A DNA stretch of 7,287 nucleotides from Acidobacteriota bacterium (GTDB taxonomy: Bacteria; Acidobacteriota; Terriglobia; Bryobacterales; Bryobacteraceae). The stretch's first letter is position 1. Each line of letters starts with the position of its first letter. Below the pieces are notes generated by a model. The model was not told the DNA's origin. It ran no database searches and saw only the letters and a list, made by a program, of their open reading frames with translations. The position numbers and the translations under genes were made by a program. The stretch covers positions 1 through 7,287 of the forward strand of contig JAJYKC010000114.1 of the NCBI GenBank assembly GCA_021788955.1. The letters run 5' to 3'. Below are positions 1 to 6,500 of the stretch, piece after piece.

Positions 1-1419
1 GTCCTTGCCGAAGCCGTAGTAGAGAACGGCGCCCTGGGGGAGTTTGCCCTGGATGTGGAGGCGGACGGTGCTGGCCTCGGCGGGGTCGATGGTGACTTTG
101 TAGATGAGGGGAACTTCGGCGCCGTCGGGGGTGTGGATGGAGAAGCCGGTTATGCGGCCCGGGGCGGTGAGGCGGCCGTTAACGCCATAGAAGCCGACGG
201 CGATGACGCCGCCGCCGTAGAAGGCGCTGACCGGGTGAGGGCCGGGTTTGAAGGCGCCGCAACCGCCGAGGGCCGGATAAAGATCGTGACAGGCGCGGCG
301 GGCCAGACGCATGCCGAGACGCTTCAGATCCTGAGTGCCGATGTGGATGTCGTCGTCGAGGGAGAGGTCGACGGAGGCGACCATGCCGGAGTGGGGGATA
401 TTCGCTTCCGCAAGACGCTGGGCTTCCTGGACCTGGTTCCACTCAGCGACGTTGGCCGAACTCACGTGGCGGCCGATTTGGACATAGTAGAAGGGGAGAT
501 TGGGGTCGCCAAAGTCGCTCCGGACAGCCGCGACAAATTGCACGAAGCGGGTTTCGAAGTTCGGGGTGGCGCGGGGGTTGGCATCGGATTCGCCCTGATA
601 CCAGAGGACGCCTTTGACGTGGCCGCCGGTGGCGCGGAAGCGGCGAAGCATCGAGCCGTACAGGCTTTGGCCGCCGCGGTCCTTGAGGGACGGGGACCAC
701 TCTTCCATGAGGGTCCCACCGTGAGCGCACGGGATAACGCCTATGGGAATGCCAGTGAATTTCAGCATGTCGGCGGCGAAGGGGAGACCGAGGCCGGCGC
801 CTTTCTTGCGATTAGCGATGTAGGTGGCGAGTTTTTCGCCGGTGAGTTGTTCGGGCTCGCGTTTAGCGTTGAGGGGCCAGTGGATGGGATCGACGGCGTT
901 TTCGGGGGTGTGGAGAGGCTCCTGGGCGACGGCCCAATTGTCCGCCATGTCGAAGGTGTGGACGAGCGGGTCGGGCGGCTGGACGTCGATGAGGTCGCCG
1001 TGGCCTTCCATGTTGGACTGGCCGGCGAGGATCCAGAGGTCGCCCACGAGGAGGTCGTTGATGGTGAGGACGATGGGGGAATCGCGGAGGCGGATTTCGA
1101 CGCGATAGGGTCCACCGGTGGGGACGTTGTGGAGGGTGCCGGACCAGTTGCCGCGCTGGATGCGGGCGAAGGAGATCCAATCGAAACCGGCAACGGGGCC
1201 GGAGCGGGAACTGAGGCGGAGTTCGACGTATTTGCCGTTGGCTTTGTGGTTGATGGAAGCGCCGTTGAGGGGGATGTCGGCCACGCCGCCGGCGTTACGC
1301 TGGAAAACCTGGTGATCGGCCGCGCCTCCGGTGACGCGAAGTTCCTGGCCGGCCAGCGGGAGGAGGAAGATCGTGACCAGAGCGGCGAGATGAAGCGCGG
1401 ACTTCATGGCGCGCTTCAT
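1..1419 (-). CDS. SASA/SGNH-family carbohydrate O-acetylesterase (sialate O-acetylesterase-like), C-terminus cut by window edge
   Basis: Likely a secreted serine esterase that removes O-acetyl groups from sugars (sialate 9-O-acetylesterase / acetylxylan esterase type); the true substrate cannot be read from sequence. The minus frame is open for 473 codons from ATG 1419 to the left edge with no stop, so the 3' end is missing. Residues 1-24 form a signal peptide: MKRAMK, a hydrophobic run LAALVTIFLLPLAG, then QELRV. The nucleophile motif LAGQSNMEG lies at about 131-139 (Ser135). The second block GVLWYQGESDA is at about 270-280. The catalytic Asp-His pair is in DDDIHIG at about 355-361 (D357, H359). 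An N-terminal beta-rich region (about 25-125) precedes the SGNH core, as in SIAE proteins. ATG 1407 (MKSALH) is an alternative start; neither start has a clear Shine-Dalgarno. The gene is divergent from the deacetylase operon. The family call is firm and the substrate is unknown. Confidence 0.93.
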   Translation of the reverse strand, partial: MKRAMKSALHLAALVTIFLLPLAGQELRVTGGAADHQVFQRNAGGVADIPLNGASINHKANGKYVELRLSSRSGPVAGFDWISFARIQRGNWSGTLHNVPTGGPYRVEIRLRDSPIVLTINDLLVGDLWILAGQSNMEGHGDLIDVQPPDPLVHTFDMADNWAVAQEPLHTPENAVDPIHWPLNAKREPEQLTGEKLATYIANRKKGAGLGLPFAADMLKFTGIPIGVIPCAHGGTLMEEWSPSLKDRGGQSLYGSMLRRFRATGGHVKGVLWYQGESDANPRATPNFETRFVQFVAAVRSDFGDPNLPFYYVQIGRHVSSANVAEWNQVQEAQRLAEANIPHSGMVASVDLSLDDDIHIGTQDLKRLGMRLARRACHDLYPALGGCGAFKPGPHPVSAFYGGGVIAVGFYGVNGRLTAPGRITGFSIHTPDGAEVPLIYKVTIDPAEASTVRLHIQGKLPQGAVLYYGFGKD

Positions 1420-1546
1420 TCTAGCATCCGGGTTTCGGGGGCCGGCGCTCAAGGGACGACAGCACGCCACGTGGAGATAGTTCGTCGGGCGGCCGTGTTT
1501 GCTGCCGATTGCGGTTCTCGCGGGGACTGGTAGGCTGGGAGCGAGG
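1420..1546. promoter_or_regulatory. Divergent intergenic region between esterase and deacetylase operon
   Basis: This 127-bp gap must hold the promoters for both the leftward esterase and the rightward deacetylase-ACP-KAS operon, unless their promoters lie inside coding sequence. The only plus-strand match I see is TTGCGG (1509-1514), 16 bp, then TAGGCT (1531-1536), which is a weak sigma70-like pair. No convincing minus-strand box, operator repeat or terminator hairpin is visible. The assignment is by position, not by a strong motif. Confidence 0.35.
1537..1541 (+). promoter_or_regulatory. Ribosome binding site deciding the deacetylase start
   Basis: GGGAG at 1537-1541, followed by GAGG at 1543-1546, sits at normal distance from the tandem ATGs at 1547 and 1550. 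It argues against the upstream in-frame TTG at 1499. Confidence 0.55.
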
Positions 1547-2260
1547 ATGATGACGAGCCTGTGGATAGGGGGGGCGCCGGCGGCGGGCGTGGCGTGGTTT
1601 AGCTGGGCTGTGCGCGGGCGAACGTCGCAGGTGTTTGCGCCTTCGGTCTACCGGGGCGCGAGGGATCGGAAGTCCGTCGCGTTGACGTTCGACGACGGGC
1701 CTTCGGAGTCGACGGCGCGGCTGCTGGAGGTTTTGGCTCGCGAGGGCGTGCCGGCTACGTTCTTTTTCTGCGGGAGGAATGTCAGGAGGTTGCCCGAAGT
1801 TTCCCGGGCTGCGGCTTCGGCGGGGCATGAGATTGGGAATCACACGGAGAACCACGCGAGGCTATGGCTGCGGAGTGCGGCGTTCGTACGCGAAGAGCTA
1901 ATGGGTGGACAGAAGACGATCGAGGACGTGTGCGGTGCGAGACCCCGATTGTTCCGCGCACCTTATGGAGTGCGGTGGCCGGGGCTTGCGGCGGCACAGA
2001 GGGAAGCAGGGTTGACGGGGGTGATGTGGACCGTGATCGGGCGGGATTGGAAATTGGGCGCGGAGGCGATTGAGAAGCGGTTGCTCGGCGGGACGTGCGG
2101 AGGCGCGATACTCTGTTTACATGACGGCCGGGGCGTCATGCCGGATCCGGACATCGCGCAAACGCTCCAAGCCGTGCGGCGCGTGATTCCGGCGCTTCGC
2201 GACCGCGGATATCAGTTTGAGACGGTGACTCAAATCTTATGCCCGACCAAGACGACGTAA
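1547..2260 (+). CDS. Membrane-anchored polysaccharide deacetylase (NodB homology domain, CE4)
   Basis: A metal-dependent de-N-acetylase of carbohydrate esterase family 4, acting on GlcNAc-type residues of a glycan outside or at the membrane. The 237-residue product begins with a short N-terminus and a hydrophobic segment (about 4-22, LWIGGAPAAGVAWFSWAV), likely a signal-anchor. The NodB domain follows. Motif 1 is TFDDGPS (D49 catalytic base, D50 metal ligand). Motif 2 is GNHTENHARL (H99 and H103 metal ligands). Motif 3 is RAPYG (137-141). Motif 4 is GRDWK (D167, W168). Motif 5 is ILCLHDG (L191, H192). All motifs are intact, so it should be active. ATG 1547 or the adjacent ATG 1550 is chosen because GGGAG (1537-1541) lies 5-8 nt upstream; a TTG at 1499 in the same frame lacks such a site. 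It is the first gene of a three-gene operon, and its last 22 nt overlap the ACP gene. The substrate is unknown. Confidence 0.93.
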   Translation: MMTSLWIGGAPAAGVAWFSWAVRGRTSQVFAPSVYRGARDRKSVALTFDDGPSESTARLLEVLAREGVPATFFFCGRNVRRLPEVSRAAASAGHEIGNHTENHARLWLRSAAFVREELMGGQKTIEDVCGARPRLFRAPYGVRWPGLAAAQREAGLTGVMWTVIGRDWKLGAEAIEKRLLGGTCGGAILCLHDGRGVMPDPDIAQTLQAVRRVIPALRDRGYQFETVTQILCPTKTT

Positions 2261-2511
2261 CCCAACGTGTGATTCAGGTGATCACGACGGCGCAGCATCT
2301 GGAGCCGGCGGCTGTGACGGAGGCTAGCACCTTCGAGGAACTGCATATCGATTCGCTCGACGGGATCAACATCCTGTTCGCGCTCGAGAACGAGTTCAAC
2401 GTGAACATTCCGGATGAAGAGGCCCAGAAACTGCGCTCTGTAAGCGAGATCTCCGAGGGTATCCGGAAACTGCTCGAGGCGAAAGCCGGGAGCGCGGGCG
2501 CGGTGGTCTGA
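2239..2511 (+). CDS. Acyl carrier protein (dedicated, next to KAS)
   Basis: A 90-residue cytosolic acyl carrier protein that would hold the growing acyl chain on a phosphopantetheine arm. The attachment site is Ser39 in the motif HIDSLDGINILFALE, followed by the usual acidic helix II and the EFNVNIPDEE stretch of type II ACPs. Length and spacing match normal ACPs (about 75-90 residues), with a short Gly/Ala/Val tail. The ATG lies inside the deacetylase gene (22-nt overlap), and only a weak purine stretch precedes it, so translational coupling is likely. The ketosynthase starts 2 nt after its stop. This context points to a specialised ACP like NodF, not the main AcpP, which usually sits beside fabG/fabF/rnc. 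Its partners beyond the adjacent KAS cannot be seen. Confidence 0.95.
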   Translation: MPDQDDVTQRVIQVITTAQHLEPAAVTEASTFEELHIDSLDGINILFALENEFNVNIPDEEAQKLRSVSEISEGIRKLLEAKAGSAGAVV

Positions 2512-2513
2512 AC

Positions 2514-3722
2514 GTGCGGCGCGTAGTGGTCACCGGGCTGGGCGCGGTGACGGCTTTCGGCGTGGGAGTGAAGCCGCTGTGGGAAGCGCTGGCAAGCGGG
2601 CGGCCGGGGTTTGCCGAGATCGAGGGCGTGGACCTGGAGCGGTTGCGGTTCCGGTTTGGGGCGCAGGTGCGGGGATGGAAGGGCGAGGAGCATTTCGACC
2701 CGCGCGAGGCAACGCTACTCGACGCGTTCGCGCAGTATGGAGCGGTGGCGGCGCGGGAGGCGATCCGTGAGGCGGGGATCGAGTGGACGCCGGAGTTGCG
2801 CGAGCAGACGGCGATTGTGACGGGGTCGTGCGTGGGCGGGCAAGGGAGCGAGGACGAGGAGTTCGTGGCCTTGTACGGGCGCAGCAGTCCGCGCGTCAGC
2901 CCGTTGACGATTCCGCGGATCATGGGGAACGCGGCGGCGAGCCGGATATCGCTTGAGCACAGGATTGTCGGGCCGGTGTACACGATTTCGACGGCGTGCT
3001 CGTCTTCGAACCATGCGCTAGGGCAAGCGTTTCAGCTTGTGCGATCGGGAGCGGTGGAGATGGCGATTGCGGGCGGCAGCGAGGCGGTGTTCAGTCTGGG
3101 ATTCCTGAAAGCGTGGGAGGCGATGCGCGTGGTGTCTCCGGACACGTGCAGGCCGTTTTCGGCGGACCGCAAGGGGCTGATTCTGGGCGATGGCGCGGCG
3201 ATGCTGGTGCTGGAGCCGATGGAGGCGGCGAAGGCGCGGGGCGCGGCGATATACGGAGAGATTGTCGGGTTCGGGATGTCGAGCGACGCGCATCATGTTA
3301 CGCAGCCGAGCACGGACGGGGCAGCAAGAGCCATGCGGGCAGCGTTGCGGGACGCTGGCTTGGCGGGGGAAGCGATCGAGTATGTGAATGCGCACGGTAC
3401 GGGCACTCAGGCCAACGACGCAACCGAGACAGCGGCACTGAAAAGCGTGTTCGGCGCGCATGCGGAAAGGCTGAGAGTGAGTTCGACGAAGTCGATGCAC
3501 GGGCACGGGCTGGGAGCGGCGGGGGCGATTGAAGCGGTGGGGACGGTGATGGCGCTGCGGGAGGGCGTGCTGCCGCCGACGGCGAATTATACGGCGCGAG
3601 ACGCGGCGTGCGACCTGGATGTGATTCCGAACGAGGCGCGGGCGGCGGCGTGCGAGTACGCGCTTTCGAATTCGTTTGCGTTCGGCGGGTTGAACGCGGT
3701 GGTTTGTTTCCGGGCGGCTTAG
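2514..3722 (+). CDS. Beta-ketoacyl-ACP synthase, FabF/NodE type
   Basis: A condensing enzyme that joins malonyl-ACP to an acyl chain by decarboxylative Claisen condensation. The 402-residue protein is full length for KAS II. The catalytic triad is complete: Cys162 in STACSSSNHA, His294 in VNAHGTGT, and His331 in KSMHGHGLGAAG (with Lys326). The C-terminal gate loop is NSFAFGGLN, with Phe390 where FabF has its acyl-pocket gating Phe. The block LKAWEAMR...PDTCRPFSADRKG (198-221) and the end ALSNSFAFGGLNAVV resemble, from memory, NodE-like synthases. The start is GTG 2514, giving the typical RRVVVTGLG beginning; GGTGG about 8 nt upstream may serve as ribosome binding site. It is the last gene of the operon. 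Its TAG overlaps the opposing MFS stop. Chain specificity is unknown. Housekeeping FabF is the alternative, but the deacetylase neighbour and lack of other fab genes argue against it. Confidence 0.95.
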   Translation: MRRVVVTGLGAVTAFGVGVKPLWEALASGRPGFAEIEGVDLERLRFRFGAQVRGWKGEEHFDPREATLLDAFAQYGAVAAREAIREAGIEWTPELREQTAIVTGSCVGGQGSEDEEFVALYGRSSPRVSPLTIPRIMGNAAASRISLEHRIVGPVYTISTACSSSNHALGQAFQLVRSGAVEMAIAGGSEAVFSLGFLKAWEAMRVVSPDTCRPFSADRKGLILGDGAAMLVLEPMEAAKARGAAIYGEIVGFGMSSDAHHVTQPSTDGAARAMRAALRDAGLAGEAIEYVNAHGTGTQANDATETAALKSVFGAHAERLRVSSTKSMHGHGLGAAGAIEAVGTVMALREGVLPPTANYTARDAACDLDVIPNEARAAACEYALSNSFAFGGLNAVVCFRAA

Positions 3723-5010
3723 TCCGGCTCGGTGGGGTGCAATTCGAGCGGGGTGACGGGGTCGATGAACGGCCAGCAGAAGGCGCCGCATAGGTAGACG
3801 GCGGCCATGGTGTAGAGGAAGATGTTCCAGTTGCCGTGGGTCGCGTGGAGGATGTAGCCGCCGGCGACGGGGGCGACGAAGCCGGCGAGGTTGCCAACCA
3901 TATCATGGAGCCGGAGACGGTGCCGGCGAAGCGGCCGCCGATGTCCATGCAGGCGGTCCAGGAAGGCGGCATGACGAGGTCGTTGCAGAAGCTCGCCAAG
4001 CCCATGACGATCATGGCGAGCGGGGGGCTGTTCAACTGGCTGCAGAGGGCCATCAGGAGGGACGCGCCGACGAAGGCGGAGGCGGCGACGATGCGGCGGG
4101 CGCGGGCGGTGCCGCCGATGTGGCGGGCGAGCGGGGCGAGGAGGAAGCCGCACAGCAGGGCGCCTGTGCCACCGAGCAACAGCGGCAGGACGGAATAGTT
4201 GGCGCTGGCCGATTCGGAAAGGTGATGGCGCTCCTGGAGCCAAGTGGGCAACCAGGTGATGTAGAAGTACCAGGGGTAGGTGAGGCAGAAATACTGTACC
4301 CACAAAAGAAGTACGCTGCGCGAGCGGACGATTTTGCCCCAGGGGACGTGAGCATGCGTGGAGGCCTGAGAAGCGCCGTGGTGGATGAGCGCGAGTTCGG
4401 CGGCGTTGACGCCAGGGTGGGCAGCCGGGTCGTTGCGATACCAGCGTGCGAAAAGGACGGCCCAGGCGACACCGAGGATACCGAACACGGTGAAGGCCCA
4501 ACGCCAGTTCATCCACGTTAGGCAGAGGACAACGAGTGGGGGAGTGAATGCCCCGCCCCAGCGTGCGAATGTCCAGAGGATGCCCTGCGCGCGCGTGCGC
4601 TCGCCGTGTGGGAGCCAGGTGGCGAAGGCTTTGGTGAGGTTGGGAAAACAGCCCGCTTCGCCGGCGCCAAACAGGAAGCGCACGGTGACCATCGGGGTGA
4701 AGGAGAACATCCAGCCGGAGAGTGCCTTGAAGGCGCTCCACCAGAGCACGATGCGGAGGAGCACGGCGCGGGCGCCGAGGCGGTCGCCGAGCCAGCCGCT
4801 GGGGACCTCGAAGATGGCGTAGGCGAGCGCGAAGGCGCCGAAGACGTAGCCCATCTGCTCCTTGCTCAGATGAAGATCGCGCATGACGAGCGGAGCGGCT
4901 TGCGAGATGGAGACGCGGTCGATGTAAGAGAGGATGGCGAGGGTAACTGCGAAGACGATGACCCAGTAGCGGGCGCGTGTTGGCGTTTCGGTGGCGTGGA
5001 CGGGCGTCAC
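3719..5010 (-). CDS. MFS transporter, ACS (anion:cation symporter) family, with a one-base frameshift near the 3' end
   Basis: An inner-membrane proton-coupled symporter of the ExuT/GudP/phthalate-like group, expected to import an organic anion such as a sugar acid; the substrate is not determinable. The first 369 codons show clear 12-TM MFS architecture: TM1 with ILSYIDRVSISQA (26-38), motif A GWLGDRLGAR (72-81), the ACS hallmark GAGEAGCFPN (115-124), and the TM10-11 block WTACMDIGGRFAGTVSGSM (351-369). The frame then breaks. The expected continuation MVGNLAGFVAPVAGGY and a further 44 residues are encoded one frame over and end at TAA 3719. Restoring one base gives about 430 residues, the normal family length. 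Read without correction, the frame runs on to 3298 with a Ser/Pro/Arg-rich tail that resembles nothing. The start is GTG 5010, overlapping the cutA stop as GTGA, with a TGAGG ribosome site 7 nt upstream. This is either a sequencing error or a recent pseudogene. Confidence 0.9.
3899..3906 (-). other. Frameshift site in MFS gene (apparent one-base deletion)
   Basis: On the minus strand the sequence reads ATG AT ATG GTT GGC (3906 downward). One more base between the two ATGs, for example AAT, would give S-M-N-M-V-G-N, the usual ACS-family wording at this place. Everything before (residues 1-369) and after (60 residues) matches the family. The missing base lies at about 3902-3903. No X-XXY-YYZ slippery heptamer is present, so programmed shifting is not supported. 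Confidence 0.85.
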
Positions 5011-5342
5011 TGGGCCGCCTCAGCGGGCTTCAGTTCGCTGGCAAGCCAGGCGAGGTAGGGCTCGGATCCGTATTTGATGGGCACGGCGATGATCTCCGGT
5101 GTGGTGTAGGGATGGAGGGCAGCGAGGCGGCGGCTCAATTCGGTGAAGAGCCGGCGGTCGGACTTGATGACGAGCAGGGTTTCCGGGCTGTCCTCGATGG
5201 CGCCCTGCCAGCGATAGATGCTGCGGGCGCCGGTGACGATGTTGACGCAAGCGGCCAGACGGTCTTCCACGAGTGCCCGGGCGATTCGCGCAGCCTCGTC
5301 CTCGTTGGGCGCGGTGCTGAGGATGAGGAGCGGCTGCAGCAT
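5007..5342 (-). CDS. cutA: Divalent-cation tolerance protein CutA
   Basis: A small trimeric PII-like cytosolic protein linked in E. coli to copper/divalent cation tolerance; its molecular role remains unsettled in the family. The 111-residue product has the family signatures in order: STAPNEDEAARIARALVE (9-26), LAACVNIV (29-36), SIYRWQGAIE (41-50), ETLLVIKSD (54-62) and LHPYTTPEIIAVPI (76-89). The length fits CutA (about 105-115). ATG 5342 is chosen because homology begins at once with LQPLLILST. A TTG 12 codons upstream (5378) is in frame but would add an unlike Pro-rich leader and would fall at the expected transcription start of the candidate promoter. The stop TGA overlaps the MFS GTG start by 4 nt, indicating a two-gene unit with coupled translation. 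Confidence 0.95.
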   Translation of the reverse strand: MLQPLLILSTAPNEDEAARIARALVEDRLAACVNIVTGARSIYRWQGAIEDSPETLLVIKSDRRLFTELSRRLAALHPYTTPEIIAVPIKYGSEPYLAWLASELKPAEAAQ

Positions 5343-5384
5343 TGCGTGGGACGTACCGGGAGCGGGCGGCTTGGTCAATAGGGG

Positions 5385-5390
5385 ATTATA
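5385..5390 (-). promoter_or_regulatory. Candidate -10 box upstream of cutA
   Basis: On the minus strand this reads TATAAT, a perfect sigma70 -10 hexamer in otherwise very GC-rich DNA. It lies 42 nt upstream of the cutA ATG in the 79-nt gap after the beta-propeller gene. The position 17 bp further upstream (near AGTGCG) is a poor -35 match. If used, transcription would begin near 5378 and cutA-MFS would be a separate transcript from the genes to the right. Confidence 0.4.
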
Positions 5391-5421
5391 CGAAATCCTG
5401 CCGCGTTCGCACTCCGGCCGT

Positions 5422-6417
5422 TTATTGACGCGTCATTTCCAGCACGGCGAACGAGCCAGGAACGATGGATGGGCGGCCTCCCTGGGGGTTCGGTTTCGTT
5501 TCGGCGAACGGCAGATAGATGGCGTGGGTATTCAGATCGAGCCCCATGGTGCGCGCGCTGACTCGTGTGTGAAGAGTGTCGACCACGGAGTAATGGTCAT
5601 TGCCGTCTTCGTGGACTACGGTGGTGGTTCCGTCACCGCACGACGCAAAGGCAAACTTCGTCTCCGGGTCGAAGCGGCCGGCATCGACGCCGCGGCCGAT
5701 GGGGAGGGTCGCGACCACCTTGCCGGTGTCGGCATTCACAACGGCCATCATCTGGTTATGGCAGCCGATGAACACGCGGCGAGATTCGCGATCCATGGAC
5801 ATGGCTGACGGCGATTCGCAAGGTGCGAGAGGCCAGGTGTGGTCGACCTTCAGCGTCTTGGGGTCGAACTCGACCACTTGGCTCTTGTCCTCGAGATTGA
5901 CGAAGACTTTGCCATCGCCGTCCGCGGCGGCGAATTCCGGACCGCCGCCGAGAGCGACGGTACCGGTAACGACGGCGCGGCGGGCATCGATGACAGTGGC
6001 ACTGTCGCTGCCACCGTTGAAGACGAGGACGCGGCCAGTGGATTCATCGTAGATGGTTCCGTCGGGCTTTTTACCTGGGGTGAGATGGCCAATGGTGTTG
6101 AGGGTCTTCAGGTCGAAAACGACGACCTGGTTGGTCTGGCCGGCCGTGATGAAGCCTTTGCCGGCATCCGGAGCCAGGGCTATCCCGTGGACGCCGGGTG
6201 TGTCGGGGATTTTGCCGATCACTTTGCCGGTGTCGAGACTGACGACGTCGACTTCGGTTGCATGAGATACGAAGATGCGGCGGCCCGGGGAATCAACGGA
6301 GACGTAGTCCCAGAAACCGTTGCCACCGATGGTGAAGGTGCGTGCTTCCTTATAGCCGCTCGATCCGGCGACGGCTACTGCGGCGGCGATGAGAAGTCCA
6401 ATCGCGAGTTTTTTCAA
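5422..6417 (-). CDS. Secreted YncE-like YVTN beta-propeller protein
   Basis: A predicted periplasmic or secreted seven-bladed beta-propeller of the YncE/40-residue YVTN repeat type; such proteins serve as binding scaffolds, and no enzyme function can be assigned. The 331-residue product starts with a signal peptide (MKKLAIGLLIAAAVAVAG, no lipobox Cys). Repeats of roughly 40-45 residues follow, each with a V-x-V-(D/N)-x-x-T-x-K-V core: EVDVVSLDTGKVIGKI, QVVVFDLKTLNTIGHL, SATVIDARRAVVTGTV, QVVEFDPKTLKVDHTW, MMAVVNADTGKVVATL, TTVVHEDGNDHYSVVDTL, and a closing strand SFAVLEM. The start is placed at TTG 6417 because AGGGAGG lies 5-8 nt upstream. An in-frame ATG at 6435 would put that Shine-Dalgarno inside the coding sequence. 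It follows the TPR gene by 83 nt on the same strand. Confidence 0.88.
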   Translation of the reverse strand: MKKLAIGLLIAAAVAVAGSSGYKEARTFTIGGNGFWDYVSVDSPGRRIFVSHATEVDVVSLDTGKVIGKIPDTPGVHGIALAPDAGKGFITAGQTNQVVVFDLKTLNTIGHLTPGKKPDGTIYDESTGRVLVFNGGSDSATVIDARRAVVTGTVALGGGPEFAAADGDGKVFVNLEDKSQVVEFDPKTLKVDHTWPLAPCESPSAMSMDRESRRVFIGCHNQMMAVVNADTGKVVATLPIGRGVDAGRFDPETKFAFASCGDGTTTVVHEDGNDHYSVVDTLHTRVSARTMGLDLNTHAIYLPFAETKPNPQGGRPSIVPGSFAVLEMTRQ

Positions 6418-6422
6418 AGTTC

Positions 6423-6429
6423 CCTCCCT
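6423..6429 (-). promoter_or_regulatory. Strong Shine-Dalgarno setting a TTG start for the beta-propeller
   Basis: The minus strand reads AGGGAGG at 6429-6423, 5 nt before TTG 6417. This is the best ribosome binding site in the window. It lies downstream of the in-frame ATG at 6435, so it selects the TTG, and the signal peptide then begins correctly with MKKL. Confidence 0.7.
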
Positions 6430-6448
6430 GCTCATTCAAAGCGCGCCC

Positions 6449-6454
6449 ATCGTA
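6449..6454 (-). promoter_or_regulatory. Weak candidate -10 box upstream of the beta-propeller
   Basis: The minus strand reads TACGAT in the 83-nt gap before the TTG start, which would give a leader of about 25 nt. No good -35 is seen at 16-18 bp. It is offered only as the best site in this gap. Confidence 0.2.
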
Positions 6455-6500
6455 GCGCATTCGGGCGGAGGGAAGCATGAAACCGGCCTGACCGCGAGCC

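Noticed and set aside
55..1533. A 492-codon plus-strand open frame rich in Gly, Ala, Glu and Asp
   Set aside because: It lies wholly opposite the esterase, whose SGNH motifs and signal peptide are unmistakable. Its low-complexity composition follows from the C-ending codons of the real gene read backwards.
2396..3014. Several minus-strand open frames opposite the ACP and KAS genes
   Set aside because: They are Arg/Pro/Ser-rich shadows of conserved genes, with no recognisable domain.
3298..3718. Extension of the MFS frame into the ketosynthase region
   Set aside because: After the frameshift the translation is a Ser/Pro/Arg/Thr-rich string with no family features, and it runs antisense to a fully conserved KAS. 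It is an artefact of the lost base.
3899..3906. Programmed -1 frameshifting as an explanation for the split MFS gene
   Set aside because: A -1 shift after ATA would restore the frame, but no slippery heptamer is present, I see no obvious downstream stem-loop, and the family is not known to use recoding.
5343..5421. Intrinsic terminator between the propeller gene and cutA
   Set aside because: Only a short CGGCCG palindrome without a long stem or a T-run on the minus strand; not enough to call a terminator.
5839..6480. Plus-strand open frame of 213 codons opposite the beta-propeller
   Set aside because: The opposite strand carries regular propeller repeats, a signal peptide and a strong Shine-Dalgarno; the plus frame is acidic low-complexity sequence with no ribosome site or motif.
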